Numbered from the stretch's first letter, positions 44,869-55,231 are shown. The stretch: DNA of 64,000 bases from Falsibacillus albus (GCF_003668575.1 NZ_RCVZ01000007.1:1-64000), one strand, 5' to 3'. The notes: generated by a model not told the origin, from the letters alone. A program made the numbers and translations.

Positions 44869-45453
44869 ATGACTTTTTACACGATTGCGAGAGGCATCGT
44901 TGCAGCTGTAGTAAAACCTCTATATAGAATAGAAGTGATTGGGGCTGAGAAGATTCCTGTAGATGGTGGTGTACTGATTTGTTCTAATCATATCAATAAT
45001 TTCGATCCACTTTCTGTGGGGACTTCAGTAAAGCGTCCAGTTTGTTTTATGGCAAAGGAAGAGCTGTTTAAAGTCCCTGTCCTTGGAAAGATCGTTGCCA
45101 ACCTTAACGCTTTTCCTGTGAAACGGGGGATGAGCGACAGGGAAGCTCTCAGAAGGGGGCTTGCAGTTTTAAAAGAAGGAAAGGTTTTAGGTTTGTTTCC
45201 TGAGGGTACACGAAGTAAGACCGGCAAGCTTGGAAAAGGTCTGGCCGGGGCAGGCTTCTTTGCACTCAGGACTAATGCTGCAGTTGTACCTTGTGCGGTC
45301 ATCGGAGAATACAAAGCGCTGAAAAAAGTAAAGGTGGTCTTTGGCGATCCCATTGATATGCTTCCTTTAAGAGAGGGAAAAGCATCAGCTGAAGAAGCAA
45401 CCGAAGTCATCATGGCGTATATCAGCGACTTAATAGAAAAACATCAGAGATAA
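44869..45453 (+). CDS. plsC: 1-acyl-sn-glycerol-3-phosphate acyltransferase
   Basis: 194 aa PlsC-family acyltransferase, which makes phosphatidic acid for phospholipid synthesis at the membrane. The catalytic HX4D motif is NHINNFD (H41, D46), the substrate motif is FPEGTRSKTG, and VPCAVIGEY forms the later block. The start is ATG 44869 or GTG 44863; neither has an ideal ribosome site. Being directly after cmk suggests one transcript. B. subtilis 168 has no plsC at this place. Confidence 0.88.
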   Translation: MTFYTIARGIVAAVVKPLYRIEVIGAEKIPVDGGVLICSNHINNFDPLSVGTSVKRPVCFMAKEELFKVPVLGKIVANLNAFPVKRGMSDREALRRGLAVLKEGKVLGLFPEGTRSKTGKLGKGLAGAGFFALRTNAAVVPCAVIGEYKALKKVKVVFGDPIDMLPLREGKASAEEATEVIMAYISDLIEKHQR

Positions 45454-45574
45454 GCATCTTTACTTGACAAAAGACTCCATTTGTTAGAAGTTAATAGAAA
45501 GAGTATTTTTTTGAATAATGTGATTACTACTCACATTTGCATATTTTCAGCAGTTGGACTAAGGAGGAGTACAT

Positions 45575-46711
45575 ATGGCAGATGACATGAATCAAGTTGA
45601 GGTAAAATCCTTTGCAGAAGGTGATAAAGTAAAGGCAACAGTAACAAAGGTCGAGGAAAAACAAGTCCTTGTGGATATCGAGGGCAGCAAGCTTGACGGC
45701 ATTGTTCCAATTAGTGAATTGTCTAGTCTTCATGTGGAAAAAGCTTCTGATGTAGTGAATGAAGGCGATGAATTAGACCTGATCGTAACGAAGATAGAGG
45801 AAGACTTGTTAGTCCTTTCCAAGAGGAAAGTGGACGCTGAAAAAGCTTGGGACGAAATGAAAAATCTTTTCGAATCAGGCAAGATATTCGATGCTGAGGT
45901 AAAGGATGTCGTGAAAGGCGGTTTGGTCGTAGACTTGGGAGTGCGTGGATTTGTTCCAGCTTCATTAGTTGAAGACTACTATGTTGAAGACTTTTCCGAT
46001 TACAAAGGAAGAACTTTATCTTTTAAAATCGTAGAATTGGATCAGGAAAAAAACCGTTTGATCCTTTCACACCGTGCAGTTGTTGAGGTTGAAAAAGAAG
46101 AAAAGAAAAAAGATCTTCTAGAAAAATTGGAAGCCGGCCAAGTGCTTGAAGGAAAAGTTCAAAGAATTACCGACTTTGGTGCGTTTGTAGATATTGGCGG
46201 AGTAGATGGACTTGTCCATATTTCCCAATTATCGCATGAGCACGTTGAAAAACCTTCTGATGTCGTTTCTGAAGGTGATGCAGTCAAGGTCAAAATCTTG
46301 TCGGTGGACCGCGACAATGAACGAATTTCATTATCCATTAAAGAAACCCAACCTGGTCCATGGACGAACTTGAGCGAAAAAGCTCCAAAAGGCCAAGTAT
46401 TGAATGGTGTTGTCAAAAGGATTGTATCTTATGGCGCTTTTGTTGAGGTTTTCCCGGGAGTTGAAGGCCTTGTGCATATTTCTCAAATTTCCCATAAGCA
46501 TATCGCAACACCGCATGAAGTATTAAAAGAAGGTCAAGAAGTTGAAGTTAAGGTCCTTGATGTCAATGAGGGAGAGCAAAGATTGTCGCTCAGCATGAAA
46601 GAGCTTGAAGAAAAAGCTTCAACAGAAGACCTGAAATATGAAATGCCTGAAGAAAATACAGGTTTCCAATTAGGAGAAATGATTGGGGACAAATTAAAAG
46701 ACTTAAAGTAA
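45575..46711 (+). CDS. ypfD: S1-domain protein YpfD (30S ribosomal protein S1 homologue)
   Basis: 378 aa with four S1 RNA-binding repeats at about 14-82, 100-165, 186-255 and 272-341. The last two have the canonical [23 protein letters not shown] pattern. Low-GC Gram-positives have a short S1 that is not an essential ribosome component; its RNA targets are unclear. Ribosome site AAGGAGGAG before the ATG. Confidence 0.93.
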   Translation: MADDMNQVEVKSFAEGDKVKATVTKVEEKQVLVDIEGSKLDGIVPISELSSLHVEKASDVVNEGDELDLIVTKIEEDLLVLSKRKVDAEKAWDEMKNLFESGKIFDAEVKDVVKGGLVVDLGVRGFVPASLVEDYYVEDFSDYKGRTLSFKIVELDQEKNRLILSHRAVVEVEKEEKKKDLLEKLEAGQVLEGKVQRITDFGAFVDIGGVDGLVHISQLSHEHVEKPSDVVSEGDAVKVKILSVDRDNERISLSIKETQPGPWTNLSEKAPKGQVLNGVVKRIVSYGAFVEVFPGVEGLVHISQISHKHIATPHEVLKEGQEVEVKVLDVNEGEQRLSLSMKELEEKASTEDLKYEMPEENTGFQLGEMIGDKLKDLK

Positions 46712-46723
46712 TGGTGATTGTAA

Positions 46724-47779
46724 TTGACAAGAGCAAAGCGTAAATTAGAGCATATTCAATATGCATTGACTACAGGGCAGAAACGCCGATCAGGCTTTGA
46801 TGATATTGCTTTTGTACACCAAAGCTTACCTGAATTATCGATGAGTGATATACATCTAAACACGACAATAGGCGAACTTTCTTTAAGTTCGCCTATTTTT
46901 ATCAATGCGATGACGGGTGGCGGAGGCGAAAATACAAAAGAGATCAATCAAAAATTAGCAGTGTCCGCTCGTGAGGCAAACGTCGCCATCGCGGTCGGTT
47001 CCCAAATGGCAGCAATCAAAGATAAATCCGAACGGTCCACTTATGAAATCGTCCGAAAAGAAAATCCGAACGGGGTGATCTTCGCAAACCTTGGAAGCGA
47101 AGCGACTGTTGCCCAGGCAGAAATGGCAGTGGAGATGGTTGAAGCAGACGCTCTGCAAATTCACTTAAATGTTGTCCAGGAGTTGACGATGCCTGAAGGA
47201 GACCGAGATTTCAAAGGGGCCCTTGACCGAATTCAGCATATCGCATCTGCTTTGCCAATTCCTGTTTTTGTGAAAGAAACAGGGTTTGGCATCAGCCAAG
47301 AAACGGCCATTAAACTTGCTTCTGCAGGTGCAGCAGGGATTGATGTCGGAGGCTTTGGCGGGACGAACTTTGCGGAAATAGAAAATGAAAGACGGCAGCG
47401 GAAACTCCACTATTTTAATGATTGGGGAATTCCTACTGCGGCTGCCATTGTGGAAGCATCCCGGACAAATTCACAATTGAGCATCCTTGGATCTGGAGGC
47501 ATTCAGCATGCCGGGGATATTGTGAAGGCTTTGGCGCTGGGGGCTGATGCTGCTGGGATGGCTGGATTCATATTAAAGGTACTAACGGATGAAGGCGAAG
47601 AAGGATTGATTAAAGAATTGAATTTCATCCAAGAAGATATGAAAATGCTCATGTGTTCCCTTGGAGCTGCTAATATCCCTTCTCTTCAGAAAGCCTCGAT
47701 GATTATCAGCGGAAACACCTACCATTGGCTGAGCCAAAGAGGATTCAATCCTGAACAATATAGCCGAAGGCAAATATAA
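46724..47779 (+). CDS. fni: Type 2 isopentenyl-diphosphate delta-isomerase
   Basis: 351 aa FMN- and NADPH-dependent IDI-2 enzyme, unrelated to the type 1 isomerase. It interconverts IPP and DMAPP for isoprenoids such as heptaprenyl diphosphate made by hepS/hepT in this window. Motifs: [45 protein letters not shown] and [14 protein letters not shown]. Start is TTG with GGTGAT 5 bases upstream. Confidence 0.94.
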   Translation: MTRAKRKLEHIQYALTTGQKRRSGFDDIAFVHQSLPELSMSDIHLNTTIGELSLSSPIFINAMTGGGGENTKEINQKLAVSAREANVAIAVGSQMAAIKDKSERSTYEIVRKENPNGVIFANLGSEATVAQAEMAVEMVEADALQIHLNVVQELTMPEGDRDFKGALDRIQHIASALPIPVFVKETGFGISQETAIKLASAGAAGIDVGGFGGTNFAEIENERRQRKLHYFNDWGIPTAAAIVEASRTNSQLSILGSGGIQHAGDIVKALALGADAAGMAGFILKVLTDEGEEGLIKELNFIQEDMKMLMCSLGAANIPSLQKASMIISGNTYHWLSQRGFNPEQYSRRQI

Positions 47780-47828
47780 AGGCTTGCCGGAAAGATGCTT
47801 AAAAATCTTTCCGGCAAGCCTTTTTGAT
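47778..47828 (+). terminator. Terminator after fni
   Basis: AAAGGCTTGCCGGAAAGAT pairs with ATCTTTCCGGCAAGCCTTT, a 19-bp perfect stem, followed by TTTTT. Confidence 0.95.
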
Positions 47829-47859
47829 TGTCTCAGTACCGCCAATTGTGTCTTATCCG

Positions 47860-47994
47860 TCACCCTCGCTGGCGATTTCTCGCTTCCTGTGGCCCTTCCA
47901 ACGAAGTTGCTCCTTTTTTATTAAGTGCCTGATCTCGGTCGGATTCTACCCTTTTTGATGCCTTCAACTTTTTTTCCTGTCTGTCTTTTCCCAT
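47860..47994 (-). CDS. ypzI: YpzI family small protein
   Basis: 44 aa, very charged: MGKDRQEKKLKASKRVES followed by DRDQALNKKGATSLEGPQ and a basic tail. This matches the small YpzI family of Bacillus. AGGAGG lies about 7 bases upstream of the ATG. It is opposite to and between fni and yphA. Function unknown. Confidence 0.75.
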   Translation of the reverse strand: MGKDRQEKKLKASKRVESDRDQALNKKGATSLEGPQEARNRQRG

Positions 47995-48135
47995 GGGACA
48001 CCTCCTATCTGTAAGTTTTCCCAACAATATAACAATATGCAGGCATAACTTCTGAATTTTTTTTCCATAATGAAAATGAAAAGCAAAATCAGCCTCTAGC
48101 TGCCGGAGCTGGATTGGAATATTGGGAGGTGTGTC

Positions 48136-48741
48136 ATGCCGGGAATATTTTATTTGTGGTTGTTGTGGGGAGTTTGGGTTTTGGGAACATTTTTTATGGA
48201 GAGAAATAAACGGGAGCGTTTTTTTCTTTCGTTCATTTCGCTTCTCCTGTTGATTACTTTTCCTTATGTAGTGGAATTCAAGGATTATCAGATACAAGTT
48301 CCTGCAATTATCTTGGCCATTATTTGTATTATTCAGATCTCAAAATATTCTTTTTTGGAAAAAATACATCTTTTGATTCGATATATTACCGTTTCTTTTG
48401 GCTATTCAGGTTTTTTATTCATGGCACTTTATGATCCTGTGTGGTTGATAGTTGAGAAGAAATATATGACAATAATTTTTTTGGTGATAATCATTCATTT
48501 GCTCGGATTTAAGGATCTGAAAAAAATGATGGTCTGTTTAATCATTTCAGTCACTCAAGGGGATATCATCTATTCTGTAGGGTTGGAGAGACTGGGGATT
48601 CCAACCGTGATCGGTGCACCTGATACGCTTGACACCTTGGCGCTTTCAAGCTTGGTCATCCTTATGGTTAAAGGATTTGCTGCAGCGGCATATTATTTAG
48701 AGTCGAAACAGCAGTTTGGAAAGAAACAAAAACAAATATGA
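48136..48741 (+). CDS. yphA: Membrane protein YphA
   Basis: 201 aa, about six hydrophobic segments throughout. It matches YphA by size, position (before der) and composition. Function unknown. GGGAGGTGTGTC is the ribosome site. Confidence 0.8.
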   Translation: MPGIFYLWLLWGVWVLGTFFMERNKRERFFLSFISLLLLITFPYVVEFKDYQIQVPAIILAIICIIQISKYSFLEKIHLLIRYITVSFGYSGFLFMALYDPVWLIVEKKYMTIIFLVIIIHLLGFKDLKKMMVCLIISVTQGDIIYSVGLERLGIPTVIGAPDTLDTLALSSLVILMVKGFAAAAYYLESKQQFGKKQKQI

Positions 48742-48811
48742 AAATTATAGTATAATAAAAGACAGTAGAGATTATTGCCTATCCTACATTTTATTGATAG
48801 TATATAAAGGT

Positions 48812-48850
48812 TAGACCCTTCTGAATTAAGTAGAAGGGTTTTATTTATCG
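48812..48850 (+). terminator. Terminator between yphA and der
   Basis: ACCCTTCT pairs with AGAAGGGT, followed by TTTTATTT. Confidence 0.75.
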
Positions 48851-48921
48851 AAATTCACATTTGAAGGATAAATACAACAAAATTTTAATGAAACATGTCG
48901 TATTCAGAAAGGGTGAAGATC

Positions 48922-50232
48922 ATGACAAAACCAGTTGTTGCAATTGTAGGACGTCCAAATGTAGGGAAGTCGACGATTTTTAATCGGATTGTTGGAGAAC
49001 GCATCTCCATAGTCGAGGATATTCCCGGAGTTACCAGGGACCGCATCTATAGTAATGCAGAATGGCTTACTCATGAATTTAATATTATTGATACAGGCGG
49101 GATTGAAATCGGGGATGCTCCATTTATTGAACAAATCCGCCAACAGGCAGAAATCGCCATTGATGAGGCTGACGTCATCATTTTCTTGGTGAATGGCCGT
49201 GAAGGAGCAACAGCAGCAGATGAAGAGGTAGCGAAAATTCTTTATAGATCAAAAAAACCCGTTGTTTTAGCAGTCAATAAAGTTGACAATCCTGAGATGC
49301 GGGACCAAATATATGATTTTTATTCCTTGGGATTTGGGGACCCCCATCCGATATCAGGTTCCCACGGATTAGGACTTGGGGACTTGTTGGATGAAGTGGT
49401 AAGGGCTTTCCCTGCTCAACAAGAAGATGAATATAGCGAAGACGTCATTAAGTTCAGCTTGATTGGACGTCCAAACGTCGGGAAATCATCATTGTTTAAT
49501 GCGCTTCTAGGTGAGGACCGTGTAATTGTCAGCGATATAGAGGGGACCACAAGGGATGCGGTCGATTCCGCATATTCCTTCGAAGGACAGGAATATGTCA
49601 TTATCGATACTGCTGGTATGAGGAAAAAAGGTAAAGTTTATGAAAGTACTGAGAAATACAGTGTACTAAGGGCATTAAGAGCCATAGAGCGCTCTGATGT
49701 CGTCCTTGTGGTCTTGAATGGCGAAGAAGGGATAAGGGAGCAGGACAAACGTATTGCCGGATATGCCCATGAAGCGGGGCGGGCGGTCGTTATCGTCGTC
49801 AACAAGTGGGACGCAGTTGAGAAAGATGAGAAGACCATGAAGTTATTCGAACAAAATATTCGCGAGCATTTCCAATTTTTGAGTTATGCCCCGATTGTAT
49901 TTGTTTCGGCCAAGACGAAAAAGCGTCTGCATACCTTGATGCCTGTCATCGACATGGCAAGTGAAAATCATTCATTAAGGGTCCAATCAAGTATCTTAAA
50001 TGAAGTCATTATGGATGCCATTGCAATGAACCCGACTCCAACCGATAAAGGGAAACGTTTGAAGGTGTTTTATGCAACTCAAGTTGCCGTGAAGCCGCCT
50101 ACTTTTGTCATTTTCGTCAACGAACCAGAACTTATGCATTTCTCTTATGAAAGATTTTTAGAAAATCGTATTCGTGAAGCGTTTGGTTTTGAAGGAACTC
50201 CGATTCGTATTATTTCAAGACATCGGAAATAA
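48922..50232 (+). CDS. der: Ribosome biogenesis GTPase Der
   Basis: 436 aa with two GTPase domains and a KH-like C-terminal domain, acting in 50S subunit assembly. Domain 1: [17 protein letters not shown]. Domain 2: [17 protein letters not shown]. The C-terminal domain (about 350-436) has [26 protein letters not shown] at 48922 gives the family start [19 protein letters not shown] is upstream. Confidence 0.97.
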   Translation: MTKPVVAIVGRPNVGKSTIFNRIVGERISIVEDIPGVTRDRIYSNAEWLTHEFNIIDTGGIEIGDAPFIEQIRQQAEIAIDEADVIIFLVNGREGATAADEEVAKILYRSKKPVVLAVNKVDNPEMRDQIYDFYSLGFGDPHPISGSHGLGLGDLLDEVVRAFPAQQEDEYSEDVIKFSLIGRPNVGKSSLFNALLGEDRVIVSDIEGTTRDAVDSAYSFEGQEYVIIDTAGMRKKGKVYESTEKYSVLRALRAIERSDVVLVVLNGEEGIREQDKRIAGYAHEAGRAVVIVVNKWDAVEKDEKTMKLFEQNIREHFQFLSYAPIVFVSAKTKKRLHTLMPVIDMASENHSLRVQSSILNEVIMDAIAMNPTPTDKGKRLKVFYATQVAVKPPTFVIFVNEPELMHFSYERFLENRIREAFGFEGTPIRIISRHRK

Positions 50233-50254
50233 TATTTGAAGCAGGTGAAAAAGG

Positions 50255-51307
50255 ATGAAGCAGTCAAAAAAAATTGCGGTATTAGGAGCTGGAAGCTGGG
50301 GGACCGCATTGGCTATGGTTTTGGCGGACAATGGGCATGAAGTTCGTTTATGGGGGCATAATCCCAATCATATCAAAGAAATAAACGAGACGGGAATTAA
50401 TCAAAAGTATCTTCCTGATATTGCTCTCCCTAAGGGGATCGTCGGGTATTCTGATTTAATTGCAGCAATGGAAAATGTTTCGACCATCATTTTGGCTGTG
50501 CCGACTAAAGCTATCAGGGAAGTGTTGAAAAAGGTACAGGCCATAATTGCAGATGAGGTCACGATTGTTCATGTAAGTAAAGGGATTGAACCAGACACCC
50601 ATCTCCGCATTTCAGAGATGATCTTAGATGAGATGCCTAAAAGCCTTCTAAAGGACGTTGTCGTCTTATCAGGGCCAAGCCATGCCGAAGAAGTCAGTTT
50701 GCGGCACCCGACCACGGTCACCGTTTCTTCTGAAAATATGGACGCAGCCATAGAGATTCAAGATCTTTTCATGAATCATCATTTCCGGGTATATACCAAT
50801 CCAGATATTATTGGAGTGGAAATAGGCGGGGCCTTGAAGAACATTATCGCCTTGGCAGCAGGAATTACAGATGGTTTGGGTTATGGAGATAATGCCAAGG
50901 CTGCGCTGATCACTAGAGGGCTTGCCGAGATTGCCAGACTGGGAACGAAGATGGGAGCCAATCCATTGACATTCTCAGGACTCACCGGAATCGGGGATTT
51001 GATCGTTACTTGTACAAGTGTGCACTCCCGAAACTGGAGAGCAGGCAACATGCTTGGCAAGGGATATAAGTTGGATGATGTCCTTTCAAGCATGGGAATG
51101 GTTGTAGAGGGCGTTAGGACGACAAAGGCAGCATATCAGCTTGCCAAAAAATTTGAAGTGAATATGCCCATCACAGAGGCTTTATACCACGTGCTCGTCA
51201 ACGGAGAAAATCCAAAGGATGCAGTTGACCAACTCATGGCACGGGGAAAAACAAATGAAATGGATGATTTGGTAAATATTTTGGATGAACGTATATTCGA
51301 AGAATAG
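50255..51307 (+). CDS. gpsA: Glycerol-3-phosphate dehydrogenase [NAD(P)+]
   Basis: 350 aa enzyme making sn-glycerol 3-phosphate for phospholipids. N-terminal nucleotide-binding GAGSWGTALA, the catalytic lysine region GGALKNIIALAAGI, and the substrate motif SRNWRAGNMLGKG. It follows der by 22 bases, and the der-gpsA order is conserved. Confidence 0.97.
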   Translation: MKQSKKIAVLGAGSWGTALAMVLADNGHEVRLWGHNPNHIKEINETGINQKYLPDIALPKGIVGYSDLIAAMENVSTIILAVPTKAIREVLKKVQAIIADEVTIVHVSKGIEPDTHLRISEMILDEMPKSLLKDVVVLSGPSHAEEVSLRHPTTVTVSSENMDAAIEIQDLFMNHHFRVYTNPDIIGVEIGGALKNIIALAAGITDGLGYGDNAKAALITRGLAEIARLGTKMGANPLTFSGLTGIGDLIVTCTSVHSRNWRAGNMLGKGYKLDDVLSSMGMVVEGVRTTKAAYQLAKKFEVNMPITEALYHVLVNGENPKDAVDQLMARGKTNEMDDLVNILDERIFEE

Positions 51308-51397
51308 GCATTCGATGATGCGAAGTTCAAAAACTCGCATATGATGTATTTGAAGAATATTTGCTTCCTAACAGGGAATGGGTAATTGTCAAATAGG

Positions 51398-51430
51398 ATG
51401 GGGCATGCAAAATAGCATGCCCCATTTTTT
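51398..51430 (+). terminator. Terminator after gpsA
   Basis: TGGGGCATGC and GCATGCCCCA form a perfect 10-bp stem with an AAAATA loop, followed by TTTTTT. Confidence 0.92.
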
Positions 51431-51597
51431 GTTCTATTTGTAACAGTCGCTGCCTGTGAACCGGGATTTGGACGTCATGCAATTCAAAGTTGTGCAGGAT
51501 TTGCAAAAAATAGAATGGTTTCAAGTTGTTTTTAGAAATGTCATATTCTAGCTTGGCCCCGTATGATATAATAGCTTCGGAAAAAGGAGGGGTGCGT

Positions 51598-51798
51598 ATG
51601 TCTGAAGGAATGTTAAAGATGTGGATATCATTCGCCGCGATGGGGCTGATGGCTCTATCGATCTTATCGATATACTTCAGCAGATATAAATTCAAGAATA
51701 GGATGTTGAAATTTCTTACTGCATTCATTGCATACATATGTTTAATTGTAGGCGGACTATTCATGGTCTATGTTGTTTTTTCAAATCCCAATGGCTGA
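51598..51798 (+). CDS. yphE: DUF2768 membrane protein YphE
   Basis: 66 aa with two TM helices (about 6-27 and 40-62) and a basic loop between them (SRYKFKNRMLK). Conserved between gpsA and yphF in Bacillus. Function unknown. AAAGGAGGGG precedes the ATG; the earlier in-frame start is not credible. Confidence 0.8.
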   Translation: MSEGMLKMWISFAAMGLMALSILSIYFSRYKFKNRMLKFLTAFIAYICLIVGGLFMVYVVFSNPNG

Positions 51799-51842
51799 CA
51801 GTCCGAAGAATAAATTTAGCATAAGAAAGGGTGAGGCTAGCG

Positions 51843-52553
51843 TTGAAATCATGGTTGAAACTTTCCCTTCTATTTGCACTGGTTTTAACATTGAGCGGCT
51901 GCATGTATCCTGATGAAAATCTGTCAAAAAATCAAGTTCCTTATAAAGAACAGATCCAATCTGTCCAAACAGCAGTCAATCAATTCAGAGAAGCAAATGG
52001 AGGGATATTGCCAATTAAAACCAGGGACGCATCAACCCCCATTTATCAAAAATATCCGATTGATTTCCATCGTATAACACCAACATATATGGCGGAACCA
52101 CCTGGGAATTCCTTTGAAAGCGGCGGGATATTTCAATATGTATTGATAAATGTAGAAAAAGATCCGACCGTGAAAATCTTTGATTTAAGAATTGCAGATA
52201 AGATCAGGGAATTGAATATCAGAATCCATGCTTTGGATTATCCTCCCTTCAAAGCTGAGGTTGCCAATAATGTGTATTCCCTTGACTACAAACAAATCGG
52301 CTATAAAGAAGAACAGTTTGTCACTTCACCGTACACACAAAATAATCTGCCATTTGTCATAAATGGAAGCGGAGACATATTTGTCGATTATCGCAGCGAC
52401 CTTTTTGACGCACTGAAAAAAGAAAAGAATCTTTCCTTTAAATCCGGCGATGATATCAGGTCCATTTTGACGAAAAACTCGGACTTTGTTCCGGCGTACT
52501 CATTGCCCTATACGGTAGACGAAAAAAATGAACCTATCTTTATGACAAAATAG
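51843..52553 (+). CDS. yphF: Lipoprotein YphF
   Basis: 236 aa with a lipoprotein signal peptide and lipobox LSGC (C about residue 20), so it is lipid-anchored outside the membrane. The remainder has no domain I recognise. TTG at 51843 is preferred: GGGTGAGG is 7 bases upstream and the signal peptide starts MKSWLK. It precedes spoIVA as in B. subtilis. Confidence 0.82.
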   Translation: MKSWLKLSLLFALVLTLSGCMYPDENLSKNQVPYKEQIQSVQTAVNQFREANGGILPIKTRDASTPIYQKYPIDFHRITPTYMAEPPGNSFESGGIFQYVLINVEKDPTVKIFDLRIADKIRELNIRIHALDYPPFKAEVANNVYSLDYKQIGYKEEQFVTSPYTQNNLPFVINGSGDIFVDYRSDLFDALKKEKNLSFKSGDDIRSILTKNSDFVPAYSLPYTVDEKNEPIFMTK

Positions 52554-52557
52554 GCAT

Positions 52558-52606
52558 AACCCTTCTCCAGCAAAATATATTGTTGGAGAAGGGTTTCTTT
52601 TTTGAT
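52558..52606 (+). terminator. Terminator after yphF
   Basis: AACCCTTCTCCA and TGGAGAAGGGTT form a 12-bp stem, followed by TCTTTTTT. Confidence 0.92.
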
Positions 52607-52653
52607 TTTTAATAGAATAAGGGGGAAAAATTTATTATTTTTGTCATATCACA

Positions 52654-52679
52654 ATAGGACAACATCATAAACATATACT
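52654..52679 (+). promoter_or_regulatory. Putative sigma-E promoter of spoIVA
   Basis: ATA at 52654-52656 and CATATACT at 52672-52679 are 15 bases apart. A second possible pair is ATA 52646 with CATAAACA 52666. B. subtilis spoIVA is read from sigma-E promoters. Confidence 0.5.
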
Positions 52680-52737
52680 GTCTAAAAATATTTTACGGAT
52701 GAAATATCCCGGAACTCATTGAATGGGAGGGAATCTC

Positions 52738-54216
52738 TTGGAAAAGGTAGATATTTTTAAAGATATTGCCGAACGAACAGGCGGTGATATTTATTTAGGT
52801 GTAGTAGGTGCAGTAAGAACAGGAAAGTCGACATTCATCAAAAAATTCATGGAATTGGTCGTTTTGCCCAACATCTCCAATGAAGGGGAGCGTGCCCGTG
52901 CTCAAGATGAGCTGCCACAAAGTGCGGCAGGCAAAACCATCATGACGACAGAACCAAAGTTCGTTCCAAATCAAGCCATATCAGTTCATGTCGATGAAGG
53001 GCTTGAAGTGAATATCCGGCTGGTGGATTGTGTGGGATATACGGTACCTGGTGCAAAAGGATATGAGGATGAAAACGGTCCGAGAATGATTCACACTCCT
53101 TGGTACGAAGAGCCGATTCCATTTCATGAGGCAGCTGAAATTGGTACAAGGAAAGTGATTCAAGAACATTCAACGATTGGTGTAGTCATTACGACAGATG
53201 GAACAATCGGCGAAATTCCCCGCTATGATTATGTGGAAGCGGAAGAACGAGTGATCGAAGAACTAAAAGAGGTTGGGAAACCTTTTATCATGGTCATCAA
53301 CAGTGCGAGGCCGCACCATCCCGAAACAGATTCCTTGCGCGTGAAACTGTCTGAAAAATATGATATCCCAGTCGTGGCCATGTCGGTCGAAAGCATGAGA
53401 GAGGGGGATGTCATAAATGTCCTACGTGAAGCACTCTTTGAATTCCCGGTTCTTGAAGTAAACGTAAATCTGCCAAGTTGGGTTATGGTGCTGCGTGAAA
53501 ATCATTGGTTAAGGGAGAATTACCAAGAAGCGGTAAAGGAAACAGTCAAGGATATTAAGCGGTTGCGTGATGTGGATCGTGTTGTTCAATATTTCAGTGA
53601 TTTCGAGTTCATTGAGAGAGCAGGGCTTGCAGGGATTGATATGGGCCAGGGTGTTGCAGAGATCGACCTATATGCTCCTGACGAGCTGTATGACGAAGTG
53701 CTGAAGGAAATTGTCGGAGTTGAAATTCGGGGGAAAGACCATTTATTGGAACTGATGCAGGATTTCGCTCATGCAAAAGCAGAATATGACCAGGTGTCTG
53801 ATGCATTGAAAATGGTGAAACAAACAGGATATGGCATTGCAGCACCATCCTTGGCGGATATGAGCCTGGATGAACCGGAAATCATTCGGCAAGGCCATAG
53901 ATTTGGCGTACGCTTGAAGGCTGTAGCTCCTTCGATTCATATGATTAAGGTCGATGTGGAATCAGAGTTCGCCCCAATCATTGGGACGGAAAAACAAAGC
54001 GAGGAACTTGTTCGCTACTTAATGCAGGATTTTGAAGATGACCCACTTTCCATTTGGAATTCGGATATTTTCGGGCGCAGCCTCAGTTCTCTTGTAAGGG
54101 AAGGGATTCAGGCTAAGCTGTCACTTATGCCTGAAAATGCGCGCTACAAACTAAAAGAGACACTGGAGCGAATCATCAACGAAGGCTCAGGTGGTTTGAT
54201 TGCTATCATATTGTAA
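52738..54216 (+). CDS. spoIVA: Spore coat morphogenetic ATPase SpoIVA
   Basis: 492 aa. It binds and hydrolyses ATP, polymerises on the forespore surface and forms the coat basement layer, recruited by SpoVM. The Walker A motif is GAVRTGKST (K30), and the TRAFAC-type switch DCVGYTVPGAKGYEDENGP follows. The C-terminal end EGSGGLIAIIL is identical to the B. subtilis tail. The TTG at 52738 gives the family start (MEKVDIFKDIAERTGG); ATG 52723 overlaps the GGGAGGG ribosome site. Confidence 0.97.
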   Translation: MEKVDIFKDIAERTGGDIYLGVVGAVRTGKSTFIKKFMELVVLPNISNEGERARAQDELPQSAAGKTIMTTEPKFVPNQAISVHVDEGLEVNIRLVDCVGYTVPGAKGYEDENGPRMIHTPWYEEPIPFHEAAEIGTRKVIQEHSTIGVVITTDGTIGEIPRYDYVEAEERVIEELKEVGKPFIMVINSARPHHPETDSLRVKLSEKYDIPVVAMSVESMREGDVINVLREALFEFPVLEVNVNLPSWVMVLRENHWLRENYQEAVKETVKDIKRLRDVDRVVQYFSDFEFIERAGLAGIDMGQGVAEIDLYAPDELYDEVLKEIVGVEIRGKDHLLELMQDFAHAKAEYDQVSDALKMVKQTGYGIAAPSLADMSLDEPEIIRQGHRFGVRLKAVAPSIHMIKVDVESEFAPIIGTEKQSEELVRYLMQDFEDDPLSIWNSDIFGRSLSSLVREGIQAKLSLMPENARYKLKETLERIINEGSGGLIAIIL

Positions 54217-54224
54217 AAATAAAC

Positions 54225-54300
54225 AGACCAAACGTCCAAAAGGCGTTTGGTCTAAGACTGTATCAATCTCGTAGAAGCGGGCTTGATACAGTCTTTTTTT
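54225..54300 (+). terminator. Tandem hairpins after spoIVA
   Basis: GACCAAACG/CGTTTGGTC forms the first hairpin. AGACTGTATCAA/TTGATACAGTCT forms the second, followed by seven T. The second abuts the IS remnant and may belong to it. Confidence 0.85.
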
Positions 54301-54380
54301 ATTACTCTAAGTAGCAAGGATGATTTACTCCGAGGGCGGGACCCGAACTACTTTTTACACATGGTTTTGTTCAGGTTGTT

Positions 54381-54578
54381 TTACGAGCTGTTCCAGGTCA
54401 TCTGCGAACGTCTCTTTAAGTATTTGAACATGCGAATGGGGTCAATTGCGTTCCGGCCATTATCAAGACAATACTTATCCTTGAGCTTGTCGATAACAAA
54501 GGTAAATTCGACAAGATCATTCACCTTGCGTAATAAATTATCCTTTGGCACGATAAGGTCATAGAGACCAATATATTA
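54381..54578 (-). pseudogene. Remnant of an IS1182-type transposase
   Basis: Read on the minus strand from about 54569, the frame gives LIVPKDNLLRKVNDL followed by VEFTFVIDKL, KYCLDNGRNAIDP and IRMFKYL. This is the N-terminal region of IS1182/IS5-like transposases. It has no start codon (a stop lies just upstream in frame) and a stop after about 60 codons; a further frame continues as ETFADDLEQLVKQPEQN. It is clearly a decayed fragment. The rest of 54300-54700 shows no other feature. Confidence 0.7.
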
Positions 54579-54731
54579 GGACTTAACTTGATCGATTGTT
54601 GTATGGGCATCATTGGAACAAGACATCTCGAATAGAATATCTCTATTATAAAAAAGAACGTCCAAATCCCTTGAAAAGTTAGTGGATTTGGACGTTTTAT
54701 AATTTTAAAAGTTAGGTTTGAAGCCCTAGTT

Positions 54732-54922
54732 GGTTGATTGGAACAGGAGGTGCTAGACTCCTCGAAAACACATGCGTATTTTTTTGTGCGGTGTTATTTC
54801 AGGGAAGTGAATTCAATGTCCTGCGGGATAAGCGTGACATGTGTGTCCCTGCAGGCGCTTTAGCGCGAGGAGGCTCGCCGCAGCCCTGCGGAAAGCGAAG
54901 CAACCTGGAGTGGAAATCAACC
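54732..54922. repeat. GC-rich intergenic repeat between spoIVA and hbs
   Basis: Left end GTTGATTGGAACAGGAGG, right end GGAGTGGAAATCAACC. The middle contains CCTGCAGGCGCTTTAGCGCG, GAGGAGGCTCGCCGCAGCCC and TGCGGAAAGCGAAGC, the shorter inner type common in Bacillus intergenic regions. Between 54922 and 55190 only AT-rich sequence was seen. Confidence 0.75.
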
Positions 54923-55231
54923 GGCCGATTTTTCAAAGCTATCCTTTAGGCGGTTTTTCAGTCGCCGCGGTCATTTTTTATCCATTTTTTCGGTTGACTT
55001 ATTACATTTATGTTTCAAATAAGAAAAGATTCCCATTAATTGTGGAATTATTCTTGCTAAGCCAAATTTATTATGATAATCTTTTAACAGAATTGTTGTT
55101 GATGCCTTATACATCCACGATTCATGCGGTTTTTAAACATTTTTATGTATAGAATCCGTCAAAAATGTTTACAAATGTAATTAATAAGGAAACACAATTG
55201 ATGAAAGACCATTTGGGAGGAGGTGAAAGGC

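Noticed and set aside
47995-48297. N-terminal extension of the ypzI frame
   Set aside because: It runs across the yphA start on the other strand; the AGGAGG-preceded ATG at 47994 gives the known small protein.
54283-54564. 93-codon frame on the plus strand
   Set aside because: It is the antisense of the transposase remnant and has no family resemblance.
54841-55152. 103-codon frame on the plus strand
   Set aside because: Begins in the GC-rich repeat and continues in AT-rich sequence with no ribosome site.
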